NCBI RefSeq assembly: GCF_003326755.1
Contig: NZ_JPWH01000001.1
Coordinates: 366,227 to 430,226, forward strand
Source: Thalassospira profundimaris
GTDB lineage: Bacteria; Pseudomonadota; Alphaproteobacteria; Rhodospirillales; Thalassospiraceae
Direction: 5' to 3'
Length of the DNA: 64,000 bases
Shown: piece by piece, positions 27,305 through 35,541 of the stretch
Layout of the letters: every line of letters begins with the position of its first letter
Numbering within the stretch: position 1 is the first letter of the stretch
The notes under the pieces: model-generated
What the model saw: only the letters and a program-made list of their open reading frames with translations
Databases searched by the model: none
Told to the model about the DNA's origin: nothing
Position numbers and translations under genes: made by a program

Positions 27305-28581
27305 TCAGAACTGGAACTTCGCTTGCAGGGCGATGATATCTACTTTGGATTCGTAGTCGCCCTGGAAGGTACCTATAGTCGGGTCACTATGGTTGACCGT
27401 CGCATTGTGGGCAAAGATGTGGGTGTAACCCAGGCTTACATCGGCCCAGTCGGCAACCTTGTAGGACGCGCCGAGTGACAGCCAGTACCGGTTTGAATCC
27501 GGAATACGGACGGAACGGTATTCATCCGAAATCGGTGTTTCATCGTAAGCAACACCGCCGCGGAAGGTCCAGTTTTCGTCATACCGGTATTTGGCCCCGA
27601 GCGAGAAAAACCAGGAACTGCTCCAATTATACACATCTTCTGAGGAGTTGTTGTTGCCTGGGAAGTTTACGTTGGTGTCCCCACCGTAATTAAAGCGCAG
27701 TACGTTAATCGAATTCCAGTTCGTCCATTGACCATCCGCCATGACGGTCCATTTTTCATCAAGATCCTGGGAAATGCCAAAGGTGACATATTCAGGCGTG
27801 GTGACTTCCGCCGAGGCTGTCTGATCACGATACCCGCCGGCTTCGGCGGCACTGTCAAACTTGATGTCCCCTTTCAGGTGATGGGTGATTTCCGATACAT
27901 AAGACGCCCCGATGCGGGTACCGGTTGGCAATTCTCAGTTCAACCCGGCCGTCCAGCCAGCTGCAAGGTCATCACCGGTCACATCGGCATTGCCTTCGCC
28001 AGCACCAAAGCCAACGGCCTTGGCAAGACGGGCATCCATATACTGAATTTGGGCACCACCGCCGATGGCAAGGCCGTTATCGAAACGATAGGCCAGGACC
28101 GGTTTGACGCTGGCGGTTTTGATGGCCGATGTCGTGCCATAGAAGCGACCGGCAAAGTCACTTTCATAGTCTGTCACCAGCCCCCAGGGGGTGGTCAGCG
28201 ACAAACCAAGATTGAGTTTGTCGGTAGTGCGTCCTGCCCCATATCGCCATAGGTGGCGTTTGATACACTTGATGCAGCAGGTGCTGTGCCTTGGGCGGTA
28301 AAGCTGCCACTTTTGAGCTTTACATTGGGCATGACAAGGCTGGCACCGGCGGAATAGGTGGAGTTGCGGAACTGGCCGACATTGCCGGGGTTAAAGAAAA
28401 TTTCCGAGGCATCATCTGTTTCGGTGGACATGCCCGCCATAGCCGATCCCTGAAGGCTGCCACTGACTTCGCGAAGCTGGAAGCCAGATGCCTGGGCCTG
28501 CCCGCCCATCGCCAGTGCGGCCATGAAGGCGGTTGCCGAAACTGCCGCGCCGAGGCCGGCCTTGTTCAACGTCTTTTTCAT
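27305..28581 (-). pseudogene. fadL: OmpP1/FadL-type fatty-acid outer-membrane channel, broken by a frameshift and a stop
   Basis: FadL proteins are outer-membrane beta-barrels that admit long-chain fatty acids. The N-terminus (28195-28581) has a Sec signal ending AQA, then SGFQLREVSGSLQGSAMAG and DDASEIFFNPG, typical of the family. The frame then fails near 28222-28230: GQDAL is followed by out-of-frame codons, and the next family block, TDKLNLGLSLTTPWGL, is in another frame. The usual VPNLY-type residues between them are missing, which suggests a small deletion. A second lesion is TGA at 27935-27937 between AGLN and ELPTGTRIGAS, where Trp (TGG) would be expected. The C-terminal piece ends ...AKFQF, with the terminal Phe of outer-membrane barrels. 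A sequencing artefact is possible but would need two errors. Confidence 0.85.
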
Positions 28582-28635
28582 TTGTTTCTCCCTAGAAACG
28601 AACTGTGAATGCAGGCTTTTGCCCGGTTTTTGGCC

Positions 28636-29289
28636 TTAATTGGCATCGACCCTGATAAAATCGATGTCATAGCCCTTTTTCTTGAAGCTGGTTTTAAGCA
28701 GCTTGCCGTTTTGGTCGTACCAAAGGTCACGGGTAACATCCCCGGTCATCACATAATGGGTGGCCGGAACGGTTTTGCCGTCGATTTCAAGGCTGTCATC
28801 GACGGTTTTGGCGACCGACACCTTGTAAGGCGCGGCGTCAATGACGCTATAGAGGCTGGTTTTGCTGGTTACGTCTTCGCGCCACAATGTCAGAGGCCAG
28901 GCTCCGTCACATTGTTCGCGTCTGGGGACCCCCTTGCCGGCAACTTCAAAGCATTTGCCTTCATATTCGGCCAGCCATTGATAGGGGGTGCCATCATCAT
29001 CGGTTTCGGCCTTGACCGATACCAGATTATCCCCATTCCAGGTTTCGGTTCGGTCATGGTGATAATGGAATTTGAGAAACAGGACCTGTACCGAGGTTTC
29101 GGTAATGATATGCGCGGTCTGCCCGTCGCTGGTATCGCTCAGGATGACCTGTTCTGTTCCGATCGGTTCGCCGTCCTTGAACACCTTGTAATTCAGTGTC
29201 TGGTCGGCCATTGCCTGTGATGCGCACAGGGAAAATAAACCCAAGGTTGATAGTGCAAGCGAAATTCTTCGCAGTGTCGATTTTGGCAT
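28636..29289 (-). CDS. exported DUF3108/DUF6134-like protein
   Basis: This secreted protein of about 217 residues starts at the ATG at 29289, with GGGGGA upstream; a TTG 15 codons earlier opens the frame. It has a Sec signal (RRISLALSTLGLFSLCASQAMA, cleavage after AMA). The mature part begins LNYKVFKDGEPIGTEQVIL and includes ETSVQVLFLKFHYHHDRTETW and YVMTGDVTRDLWYDQNGKLL. This is the pattern of small periplasmic beta-rich proteins annotated as DUF3108 or DUF6134. The function is unknown. It lies between the broken fadL and the SCP2 gene on the same strand, so a link to lipids is possible but unproven. Confidence 0.7.
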   Translation of the reverse strand: MPKSTLRRISLALSTLGLFSLCASQAMADQTLNYKVFKDGEPIGTEQVILSDTSDGQTAHIITETSVQVLFLKFHYHHDRTETWNGDNLVSVKAETDDDGTPYQWLAEYEGKCFEVAGKGVPRREQCDGAWPLTLWREDVTSKTSLYSVIDAAPYKVSVAKTVDDSLEIDGKTVPATHYVMTGDVTRDLWYDQNGKLLKTSFKKKGYDIDFIRVDAN

Positions 29290-29326
29290 CCGAAATCCCC
29301 CGATCCCGAAAATTGAACGTCTGTTG

Positions 29327-29626
29327 TCAGTCAAGCCGTGATGAAAGCTTGGCTGCGATTCCCATTGATCCCTTTACCTTGAGCTTGCCCAGTGTAAAAG
29401 CGAGCATGGGATCGAGTTTGCCAGCGATCAGTTTTTGCAAGTTTGCCTGGGAGATTTTCAGAATGCAGTCCGCATCTGACGGGTTTTCGTCGCTTATTTC
29501 CGGTTCCGGTCCGGTGGCATCAATAACGATGCTGCCATCATTGCCGCAATCAAAAGCGACAACGGCATTCAGACCACGCAATTGCGGCAGTCTGGCTTCT
29601 ACGGCTTCGAGGATGCTGCTATCCAC
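29327..29626 (-). CDS. SCP2 sterol-carrier-domain protein
   Basis: This 99-residue protein consists of a single SCP2 lipid-binding domain (DADCILKISQANLQKLIAGKLDPMLAF, then TLGKLKVKGSMGIAAKL). SCP2 domains bind fatty acyl-CoAs and other lipids. The start is a GTG with AGGGAGG six bases upstream. It overlaps a possible upstream start of the next gene and is followed 37 bp later by the DUF3108/6134-like gene, so the two are probably co-transcribed. A near copy of the MerR palindrome lies 64 bases upstream, which would place it in the beta-oxidation regulon. Confidence 0.87.
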   Translation of the reverse strand: MDSSILEAVEARLPQLRGLNAVVAFDCGNDGSIVIDATGPEPEISDENPSDADCILKISQANLQKLIAGKLDPMLAFTLGKLKVKGSMGIAAKLSSRLD

Positions 29627-29689
29627 GAAATCCTCCCTGGAATTGTTGATTTTGTTTTTGTCTTCTTATTTCCGTAATGTAGCCCAAAG

Positions 29690-29704
29690 TGACGTAAAGG
29701 TAAA
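29690..29704. promoter_or_regulatory. near-match MerR palindrome upstream of SCP2 gene
   Basis: TGACGTAAAGGTAAA matches TGACGTTAACGTAAA, the reverse complement of the merR-upstream site, at 13 of 15 positions. It lies 64 bases upstream of the SCP2 start. Degenerate sites can occur by chance, so this is weaker than the two exact copies. Confidence 0.45.
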
Positions 29705-29847
29705 TTGTTTTACTTCAAAGTCACCAAATTGCTATTATCACGTTGATTGATTAGGGAAATTTTCGTCTGTGACGCATCGATATAGCGGGGTTGCAGTATT
29801 TTTTGCCTTCCGATTTTCTGTTTTTGACGTGCTTCCAGGGTGAAAAT

Positions 29848-30453
29848 TTACGAAAGGATGCGCCACGAGCCATCGGGTTGCAGGCAGGCCGTGCCAAAGG
29901 TTTTCTGCTGTGCGCCATCAATTTTCACGGATGCGCTATATTCGCGGCAATATTGGTCCTCTTCATTTTTGAAGGTTTTGACCGGGGTAATGCCATATTG
30001 CTGTTTCGAGTCGGGATTGGTCCAGATCGCGGTCTGACCATCGGGAAGACGGTCCAGCGCATAGCCGCCACAGGCCGAATCGGTCGCATCCATGCCCGAA
30101 CCGATGGCATTGCCCGCCAGCATGCCGAAAATCGCCCCGCCAATTGTTGCCAGGAGTTTGCCATCGCCCTTGCCGATTGTTGATCCGGCTGCGCCCCCGG
30201 CAATACCGCCGACAATCGTTCCAACGACATCGCGATTGCATTGCAGGTCATTGCCATTGGGCAAAAACAGATCACCATAACCGTCAGATCCGAAATTGTG
30301 CCCCTTGTTGAAGTGATCGCCATTACCCTGTTTGGCGCGTGCGCCATGTGCCGGTGCCCATGAGGGCGGGTCGGCTTTGGCCGGGGCGGCAACAATACCG
30401 CCCATACCCAATGCAAAAATTCCAATTGCGAAACGAATTTTGTTCTTTGCCAT
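29848..30453 (-). CDS. glycine-zipper surface protein, RT0821/Lpp0805 type
   Basis: This exported protein of 201 residues runs from the ATG at 30453 (AAGGAAAACCCGGAA upstream). It has a signal peptide (RFAIGIFALGMGGIVAAPAKA), a charged segment rich in Gly and His, then a glycine zipper: TIVGGIAGGAAGSTIGKGDG and TIGGAIFGMLAGNAIGSGMD. This matches the 17-kDa surface antigen / RT0821 group, whose members sit in the outer membrane or periplasm. A C-terminal domain follows (YCREYSASVKIDGAQQK, ACLQPDGSWRIL), common in this group. There is no lipobox cysteine. The role is probably envelope-related. Confidence 0.8.
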   Translation of the reverse strand: MAKNKIRFAIGIFALGMGGIVAAPAKADPPSWAPAHGARAKQGNGDHFNKGHNFGSDGYGDLFLPNGNDLQCNRDVVGTIVGGIAGGAAGSTIGKGDGKLLATIGGAIFGMLAGNAIGSGMDATDSACGGYALDRLPDGQTAIWTNPDSKQQYGITPVKTFKNEEDQYCREYSASVKIDGAQQKTFGTACLQPDGSWRILS

Positions 30454-31110
30454 TTCCGGGTTTTCCTTGCTCGACAACGGGATCATTTCCAAGGCTCTTT
30501 GCCTCTATGCGGTTTACATCAGCTTTGTTTGGATCAGGCTGCCCAAAACCGGTTGGCGTCTCTCATGTCATGTTTGTCCTGACAGCCAGATCACAAATTA
30601 CCGGCTAACGGGTGTCGCGGGCATCCGAACGCTGCCGGATCGGGCCGCATGACGTGAGCGTTTTGAAATGTCACCCCACAGTTCTGTACGGTTGAAAGTC
30701 TGAACGGCATTTGTGGAGGTGATGGGGCACAGTTAGGGCGAATTATGGCGCGAAATCCGGGTTTTTGAGGGGGCGGATCCGGTTTCTGGCGCAATCAGGG
30801 GGTAAAGCTGCTGAACCGTTGGCTGGTGTCAGGGAGGGGGTGTTGCGTCATTTTCCAGAACGATTTGTGGTGTTTTGCCGGGGATCAAAAAACGTATCTT
30901 GCCAAAATGTGCCCGGGATCGAGCTTCATACACGGCGGAGAAACGTGGTTGACGGCGGGCAGTACGATCAGGTCGTGATCAGGTTATGTCTGTTTGTTGC
31001 GTGGAAAGGTCCTATACATCTGACGGGGGTCATTTGCGTTGAAACACGTTGCCCGGGCAGATAGCTTTCTGGTTTGAGACTTAAAACACCAAGAATACCG
31101 GGGAAACGTT
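30454..31110. other. 657-bp intergenic region
   Basis: It lies between the divergent glycine-zipper gene and the LysE-type gene and must hold both promoters. Short open frames are present but none is convincing. No repeat, RNA or operator was recognised. Confidence 0.45.
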
Positions 31111-31755
31111 ATGACATTCGCAGCGTGGTTGTCTGTTGCGACCATTTGCATTTTGGGGGCGATGACGCCGGGGCCCAGCCTTGCCGTGGTTTTGCGCCAT
31201 TCTGTCGGGCAGTCCCGGCAGGCGGGATTTGCCTGTGCGCTGGCACACGGGGCGGGCATTGGCTTTTACGCGGTGATGACGATGGCGGGTTTGGGCGTTT
31301 TGTTCCAGACCATGCCGGTATTTCGCGAAGCGGTCAGCATTTTGGGCGCACTTTATTTGGCCTGGCTTGCCCTTAAGGCGTGGCGCGGAGCGGGCAGGGG
31401 GGCGCGGTTTGCCGCCGAAGGCTCCACGCGTGCGACGTCCGATACTATCGGCCATGCCGCGCGCGACGGTTTCATGATTGCTTTTCTCAATCCGAAAATT
31501 GCACTGTTTTTTCTGGCGCTGTTTAGCCAGTTTGTTTCCGCCGATGCAAGCTGGACGGCGAAAATCTGGCTGGCCGTAACCGCAGCGGGTATTGACTGTA
31601 TCTGGTATTGTCTGGTGGCAATCGGGTTGTCCCACGGGGCGGTATTGCCGTGGTTGCAACGTAATTCCGGCATGATTGAACGGTTGATTGCCATTCTGTT
31701 TCTGGTTATTGCGGTGCGGGTTTTCTTGTCCATCATGCCTGTTTTGATGGGGTAA
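31111..31755 (+). CDS. LysE/RhtB-type amino-acid exporter
   Basis: This 214-residue inner-membrane protein of the LysE/RhtB family exports amino acids or related small molecules. The N-terminus shows the characteristic ILGAMTPGPSLAVVL (15-29), followed by HGAGIGFYAVMTMAGLG, and FLNPKIALFFLALFSQF later in the sequence. About six hydrophobic segments are visible. The ATG at 31111 has CGGGGAAA upstream. It is adjacent to, and in the same direction as, a CynX-type transporter, but the 118-bp gap makes a shared operon uncertain. The substrate is unknown. Confidence 0.88.
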   Translation: MTFAAWLSVATICILGAMTPGPSLAVVLRHSVGQSRQAGFACALAHGAGIGFYAVMTMAGLGVLFQTMPVFREAVSILGALYLAWLALKAWRGAGRGARFAAEGSTRATSDTIGHAARDGFMIAFLNPKIALFFLALFSQFVSADASWTAKIWLAVTAAGIDCIWYCLVAIGLSHGAVLPWLQRNSGMIERLIAILFLVIAVRVFLSIMPVLMG

Positions 31756-31873
31756 CAACCGGCAACAAGGGCCGGTTTTGATGTTGGTCCGGTCTTTGGC
31801 GCGGGTGCTTTTCCTGCTGTTTTTCTGTTGTGTGACGATGGCCTTTTGCGGTTAATCATGCGTCGCCGGACGA

Positions 31874-33160
31874 ATGGATTTTATAAAAATGCCTGATACA
31901 CATGCCCTCGAGCCGCCCGTGACCGCCGCAACTGATACGCCCCGGGATGAAACGGGTGATACGGCATCAAATGCCAGCGACCCGGCCGAACGCGGCTTTC
32001 GCCGGTTATGGCCGCATCTTGGTTTTTTGGCAGCTTTGTTGCTGCTGGCTTTCAACATGCGGGGCAGCATTGTGGTTATGGGGCCACTGGCCGAAAGGGT
32101 CGGGCTTGACCTTCAGCTTTCCGGGGCGCAGCTGGGCCTGCTTACGACCATTCCCGTGCTTTGTTTCGGGGTGTTATCCATTTTCGCCCCCCGTTTGGGG
32201 CAGCGTTTTGGCCTGGAGACAACCCTGATCACGATGTTGGCGCTGGTGGCGGTGGGGCAGGGGCTGCGGGCCAGTGGACAATATGGTGTTATGGTTATGG
32301 GCACGGTTGTTTTGGGCGCGGCGATTGCGGTGATGAATGTGCTGACACCCTCCCTGGTGCGGCGCAGTTTCCCGGCCCGTGTCGCGCTGGTGACGGCCCT
32401 TTATACCTTTGTGATGTCAAGCGGCGCATCGATTGCCGCCTTTAGCGCGGTTCCCATTCGCAATAGCATGGCGGGGGACTGGCGCTATGCCCTTGGCCTG
32501 TGGGCGGTCGTGGCTGTTGTTGGCTTTGTCTGCTGGTTGCCGATGTTGCGCTATCATCATCACGCACAAGGAACGGCAACACGCATTTCGCTTTGGCGCA
32601 ACCGCGAAGCCTGGTGGCTTAGTCTGTTTTTTGGCTGCCAGTCGATGATGTTTTATACCGGTGTCGCCTGGGTTGCGAAAATCTTCTTTGATTCTGGCAT
32701 GTCCGAGGCCGAGGCAGCGACCCTTCTGACGGTTTTCAATATTTTTGGCATTCCGGCGGCCTTTCTCGCCCCGCTGATTTATTCGGCGATTCCCAATAAA
32801 AAACTTGCCATGACGGTGTTGCACATACCGCTCTTTATCGGCATTCCCGGTTTTGTGTTTGCCACCACCGATATGCCTTATTTGTGGGCGATGTGCCTTG
32901 GGCTGGGCCAGGGCAGCATGATCAGCATTGCCCTGACGCTGGTGGGCATGCGCGGGGCGGACCCGCAAACATCGGCCAAACTGTCGGGCATGTGCCAGTC
33001 TTTGGGATATTTGCTGGCTGCGACCGGGCCGGTTTTGTTTGGTGCCCTGCATGATATTTTGCAAAGCTGGCATATCCCGCTGCTGATTTTGTTTGGCGTG
33101 GTGAGCGTGCAGTTTCTGGCCGGTTTGCGGGCGGGATCGCCCGATAAAATATCGGCCTGA
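31874..33160 (+). CDS. MFS transporter, CynX/NimT-like
   Basis: This 428-residue major facilitator has about 12 hydrophobic segments. The first helix LLLLAFNMRGSIVVMGPLAERV resembles CynX/NimT transporters (cyanate and 2-nitroimidazole transport groups). The loop LAPRLGQRFG-like APRLGQRFGLETTLI supports MFS membership. A charged N-terminal tail of about 40 residues precedes the first helix. The start at 31874 has only a weak ribosome binding site; an in-frame ATG at 31889 is an alternative. The substrate is unknown. A 10-bp inverted repeat (33177-33214) follows the gene without a T-run. Confidence 0.82.
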   Translation: MDFIKMPDTHALEPPVTAATDTPRDETGDTASNASDPAERGFRRLWPHLGFLAALLLLAFNMRGSIVVMGPLAERVGLDLQLSGAQLGLLTTIPVLCFGVLSIFAPRLGQRFGLETTLITMLALVAVGQGLRASGQYGVMVMGTVVLGAAIAVMNVLTPSLVRRSFPARVALVTALYTFVMSSGASIAAFSAVPIRNSMAGDWRYALGLWAVVAVVGFVCWLPMLRYHHHAQGTATRISLWRNREAWWLSLFFGCQSMMFYTGVAWVAKIFFDSGMSEAEAATLLTVFNIFGIPAAFLAPLIYSAIPNKKLAMTVLHIPLFIGIPGFVFATTDMPYLWAMCLGLGQGSMISIALTLVGMRGADPQTSAKLSGMCQSLGYLLAATGPVLFGALHDILQSWHIPLLILFGVVSVQFLAGLRAGSPDKISA

Positions 33161-33176
33161 CCAGCCTGATCTGGCT

Positions 33177-33214
33177 TGGCAGCAGACTTGCGCATCTGGT
33201 TTGATCTGCTGCCA
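33177..33214 (+). terminator. possible terminator hairpin after the MFS gene
   Basis: TGGCAGCAGA (33177-33186) pairs perfectly with TCTGCTGCCA (33205-33214) around an 18-base loop. It lacks a T-run, so it may act only as a stabilising or rho-assisted structure. Confidence 0.45.
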
Positions 33215-33287
33215 GGTTCGGCGCGACATATCGGCGAATATCCCGATATGCTTTTCATATCGTTATCGAATTGAATATTTATTTCCT

Positions 33288-33306
33288 GATAATGATAATT
33301 AATAAA
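33288..33306. promoter_or_regulatory. Fur-box-like site upstream of the hemin operon
   Basis: GATAATGATAATTAATAAA matches the classical 19-base Fur box at 15 positions, including the whole left 12. It lies about 220 bases before hmuT in the 366-bp gap after the MFS gene. Iron-repressed hemin uptake is the expected consequence. Confidence 0.65.
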
Positions 33307-33392
33307 ATTTTTTTTCGGAAATTATGGGCCGTGGCTCGTCTGAAAAGGTGTGGGGATGATCCCGCCTTTGATGACTGCCAGGAAATGACACC

Positions 33393-33530
33393 ATGATGAT
33401 GACCCTAATAGCCCGATTTTTGCGGCCTGCCAAATTTTCCGAAACATATTTCTGCCTTCGGGATCGGCTTGATTTTGGCCGGGGTGGCAATTTGCCACCT
33501 GTGTCTGTCGCGGGTCGGGAGGTGAAATGA
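33393..33530 (+). CDS. possible 45-residue leader protein overlapping hmuT
   Basis: A short frame starts with three Met codons at 33393, has AGGAAA upstream, and ends in a TGA overlapping the hmuT ATG by four bases (ATGA). That arrangement is typical of translational coupling. The product is basic (RFLRPAKFSETYFCLRDRLD) and resembles nothing I know; it does not match the hemin-uptake protein HemP that often sits here. It could be chance, since the hmuT ribosome binding site GGGAGG lies in its last codons. Confidence 0.35.
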   Translation: MMMTLIARFLRPAKFSETYFCLRDRLDFGRGGNLPPVSVAGREVK

Positions 33531-34438
33531 TGCGGTCCTATTTACTGGTCGTGGCGGCCCTGATCGGGTTTCTGGGTCTGTGTTTTCCGGCCTTTGCCCA
33601 GGGCAATAATGCCGGGCAGGAGAAAACATCACCGCAACGCATTGTTACCGTCGGGGCCCCGGCAACCGAAATAGTTTATGCCCTGGGGGCGGGGGGAAAC
33701 GTGGTGGCGGTGGATGTGACCAGTACCTGGCCCGAAGATGTGCAGGCTTTGCCCAGGGTTGGCTATATGCGTACTCTTGCTGCCGAGGGCATTGTCAGTC
33801 TGCGGCCCGATATGGTCATTGCCATAGCCGAAAGCGGCCCGGTCGAGGCGCTTGACCGGCTGCGCGAACTCGGTGTTGCTGTGGTTCTACTGCCACCACT
33901 TAACAGGATCGAAAACCTGCCCGAAGCGATTGACACAGTTGCGTCCGCCCTTGGCCGGGATGAGGCGGGCGCGAAATTGCGCCAAAAGGTTGAAAGCGAC
34001 ATTACCGCCATTCACGCCCTTGCCGGGGCAGAGAATTCCGGAAAGGGGAAGACAGGCACCCATGAAAATATCGTGTTTTTAATGTCGGTCGGGCATGGAC
34101 AGCCGATGTCGGCGGGGCAAAATACCACGGCCAACGAAATTATCGAGCTGGTGGGTGGTGAAAACCCGATGGCGACATATGAAGGCTTCAAGCCCGTCTC
34201 GCCCGAAATTATTGCTGCCAATCGGGCTGATTATGTGCTGGTGACATCCAGCACGCTGGATCAGCTTGGCGGTATTTCCGGTTTAAAGGCCAGCCCGGTT
34301 TTAGGTCTGCATCCTGCGATTGCCAGAGGGCATGTTTTAAGCGTTTCTGCCTCTACCATTTTGGGTTTTGGCCCGCGATCGGCCGATGAAATTCGCCAAA
34401 TCGCCAGCCGCCTTCATCAGTTTGAAGGCGACCAATGA
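33527..34438 (+). CDS. hmuT: periplasmic hemin-binding protein HmuT
   Basis: HmuT captures hemin in the periplasm for the HmuUV importer. The 303-residue protein has a Sec signal (YLLVVAALIGFLGLCFPAFA), then RIVTVGAPATEIVYALGAG and VGYMRTLAAEGIVSLRPDMV, which are typical of class III periplasmic binding proteins of the HmuT/ShuT type. TTANEIIELVGGENPMATYEGFKPVSPE is also family-like. The ATG at 33527 has GGGAGG upstream. It overlaps hmuU by four bases. The Fur-like box upstream suggests iron control. Confidence 0.92.
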   Translation: MMRSYLLVVAALIGFLGLCFPAFAQGNNAGQEKTSPQRIVTVGAPATEIVYALGAGGNVVAVDVTSTWPEDVQALPRVGYMRTLAAEGIVSLRPDMVIAIAESGPVEALDRLRELGVAVVLLPPLNRIENLPEAIDTVASALGRDEAGAKLRQKVESDITAIHALAGAENSGKGKTGTHENIVFLMSVGHGQPMSAGQNTTANEIIELVGGENPMATYEGFKPVSPEIIAANRADYVLVTSSTLDQLGGISGLKASPVLGLHPAIARGHVLSVSASTILGFGPRSADEIRQIASRLHQFEGDQ

Positions 34439-35541
34439 CAGGGACTGTCAATAGGCGGGGCCAAGGGCGGCGTTTTGGGTCTTTTGTTCTGCCCGGCCAT
34501 CATGCCGGGTTTTCCGTTCTGCCGGTGCTGATTCTTGCGGGCATATTGGCGGTGGTGGTGCTGGTTTCTCTGGGCATTGGTGGCGCATCGATTGACAGTG
34601 TCAAAATCATCAGCCATCTGGCCCACAAAACGGGTTTGGTCGGCACTGGCACGGATGATTTTACCGCCCGCATCCTCGATAGTCTTCGCCTGCCGCGCAT
34701 TATGCGCGCAGTGGTGATTGGCGGGGTTTTGGGCGTTGCCGGGGCGGTGATGCAAAGCCTGTTTCGCAATCCCATTGCCGATCCGGGCATTATCGGGGTG
34801 TCGGCCAGTGCCGCCTGCGGTGCGGTTGCCATGATTGTCTTTGGTCCCGAAATTTGGGGTCGGTTTTACCCGATGGTCGGGCCCTATGGCGTGCCAATGG
34901 CCGCCTTTGCCGGGGCGGTTTTGGCAACGATGATGATCCGGGCGCTTTCGCGTCAGGAGGGCTATACCGATGCGGCACTGATGTTGTTGATCGGGGTGGC
35001 GATCAATGCCATTGCCATCGCCGGGGTGGGGATTTTTACCTATCTTGCCAATGACATGCAGTTACGCAGCCTTACATTCTGGCAAATGGGCTCCGTTTCC
35101 GGCAGCGGGCAGGCGGATTGGCCCGCCCTGCTGGTTATGCTGGCCGGGGCGGGCTATTTGCTGACATTGGGCACACCGTTAAACCTGTTTTTACTGGGCG
35201 AGGCCGAAGCCCGCCATTTGGGTGTTGAGGTCGAATCCCTGAAGCAACGGGCCACCATTATTACCGCGTTGGTGGTGGGGGCGGCTGTGGCGGTTTCCGG
35301 GATCATTGCCTTTGTCGGCTTGTTGGCCCCGCATCTGGTGCGGTTGGTCTGCGGGCCGGATAATCGCACGGTTTTACCGGCATCGGCCCTGTGTGGGGCG
35401 ATTTTGCTGGTGCTGGCCGATGCCGTGGCGCGGGTCATTGTATTACCCGCTGAATTGCCGATTGGCTTGGTGATGGGCATTTTTGGCGGGCCGTTTTTCC
35501 TGTTTTTATTGCTGCGTGAAAAGAAAAGGCGGCGGATATGA
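34435..35541 (+). CDS. hmuU: hemin ABC importer permease HmuU
   Basis: This 368-residue FecCD-family inner-membrane permease forms the channel for hemin import. Family blocks are LRLPRIMRAVVIGGVLGVAG, GAVMQSLFRNPIADPGIIGVS, FWQMGSVSG, and FVGLLAPHLVRLVCGPDNR. The C-terminal ELPIGLVMGIFGGPFFLFLL is also typical. Its ATG overlaps the hmuT stop (ATGA) and its stop overlaps the hmuV start, giving a tightly coupled hmuTUV operon. Confidence 0.93.
   Translation: MTGTVNRRGQGRRFGSFVLPGHHAGFSVLPVLILAGILAVVVLVSLGIGGASIDSVKIISHLAHKTGLVGTGTDDFTARILDSLRLPRIMRAVVIGGVLGVAGAVMQSLFRNPIADPGIIGVSASAACGAVAMIVFGPEIWGRFYPMVGPYGVPMAAFAGAVLATMMIRALSRQEGYTDAALMLLIGVAINAIAIAGVGIFTYLANDMQLRSLTFWQMGSVSGSGQADWPALLVMLAGAGYLLTLGTPLNLFLLGEAEARHLGVEVESLKQRATIITALVVGAAVAVSGIIAFVGLLAPHLVRLVCGPDNRTVLPASALCGAILLVLADAVARVIVLPAELPIGLVMGIFGGPFFLFLLLREKKRRRI

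Noticed and set aside
27935..27937. fadL TGA read as selenocysteine or by recoding
   Set aside because: The family has Trp here, there is no SECIS-like hairpin by eye, and an independent frameshift upstream already breaks the gene.
33393..33530. The short frame before hmuT as the hemin uptake protein HemP
   Set aside because: HemP proteins end in a conserved pattern with Tyr-x-Leu-Arg and Lys-Leu-Ile-Leu-Thr-Lys, which is absent.
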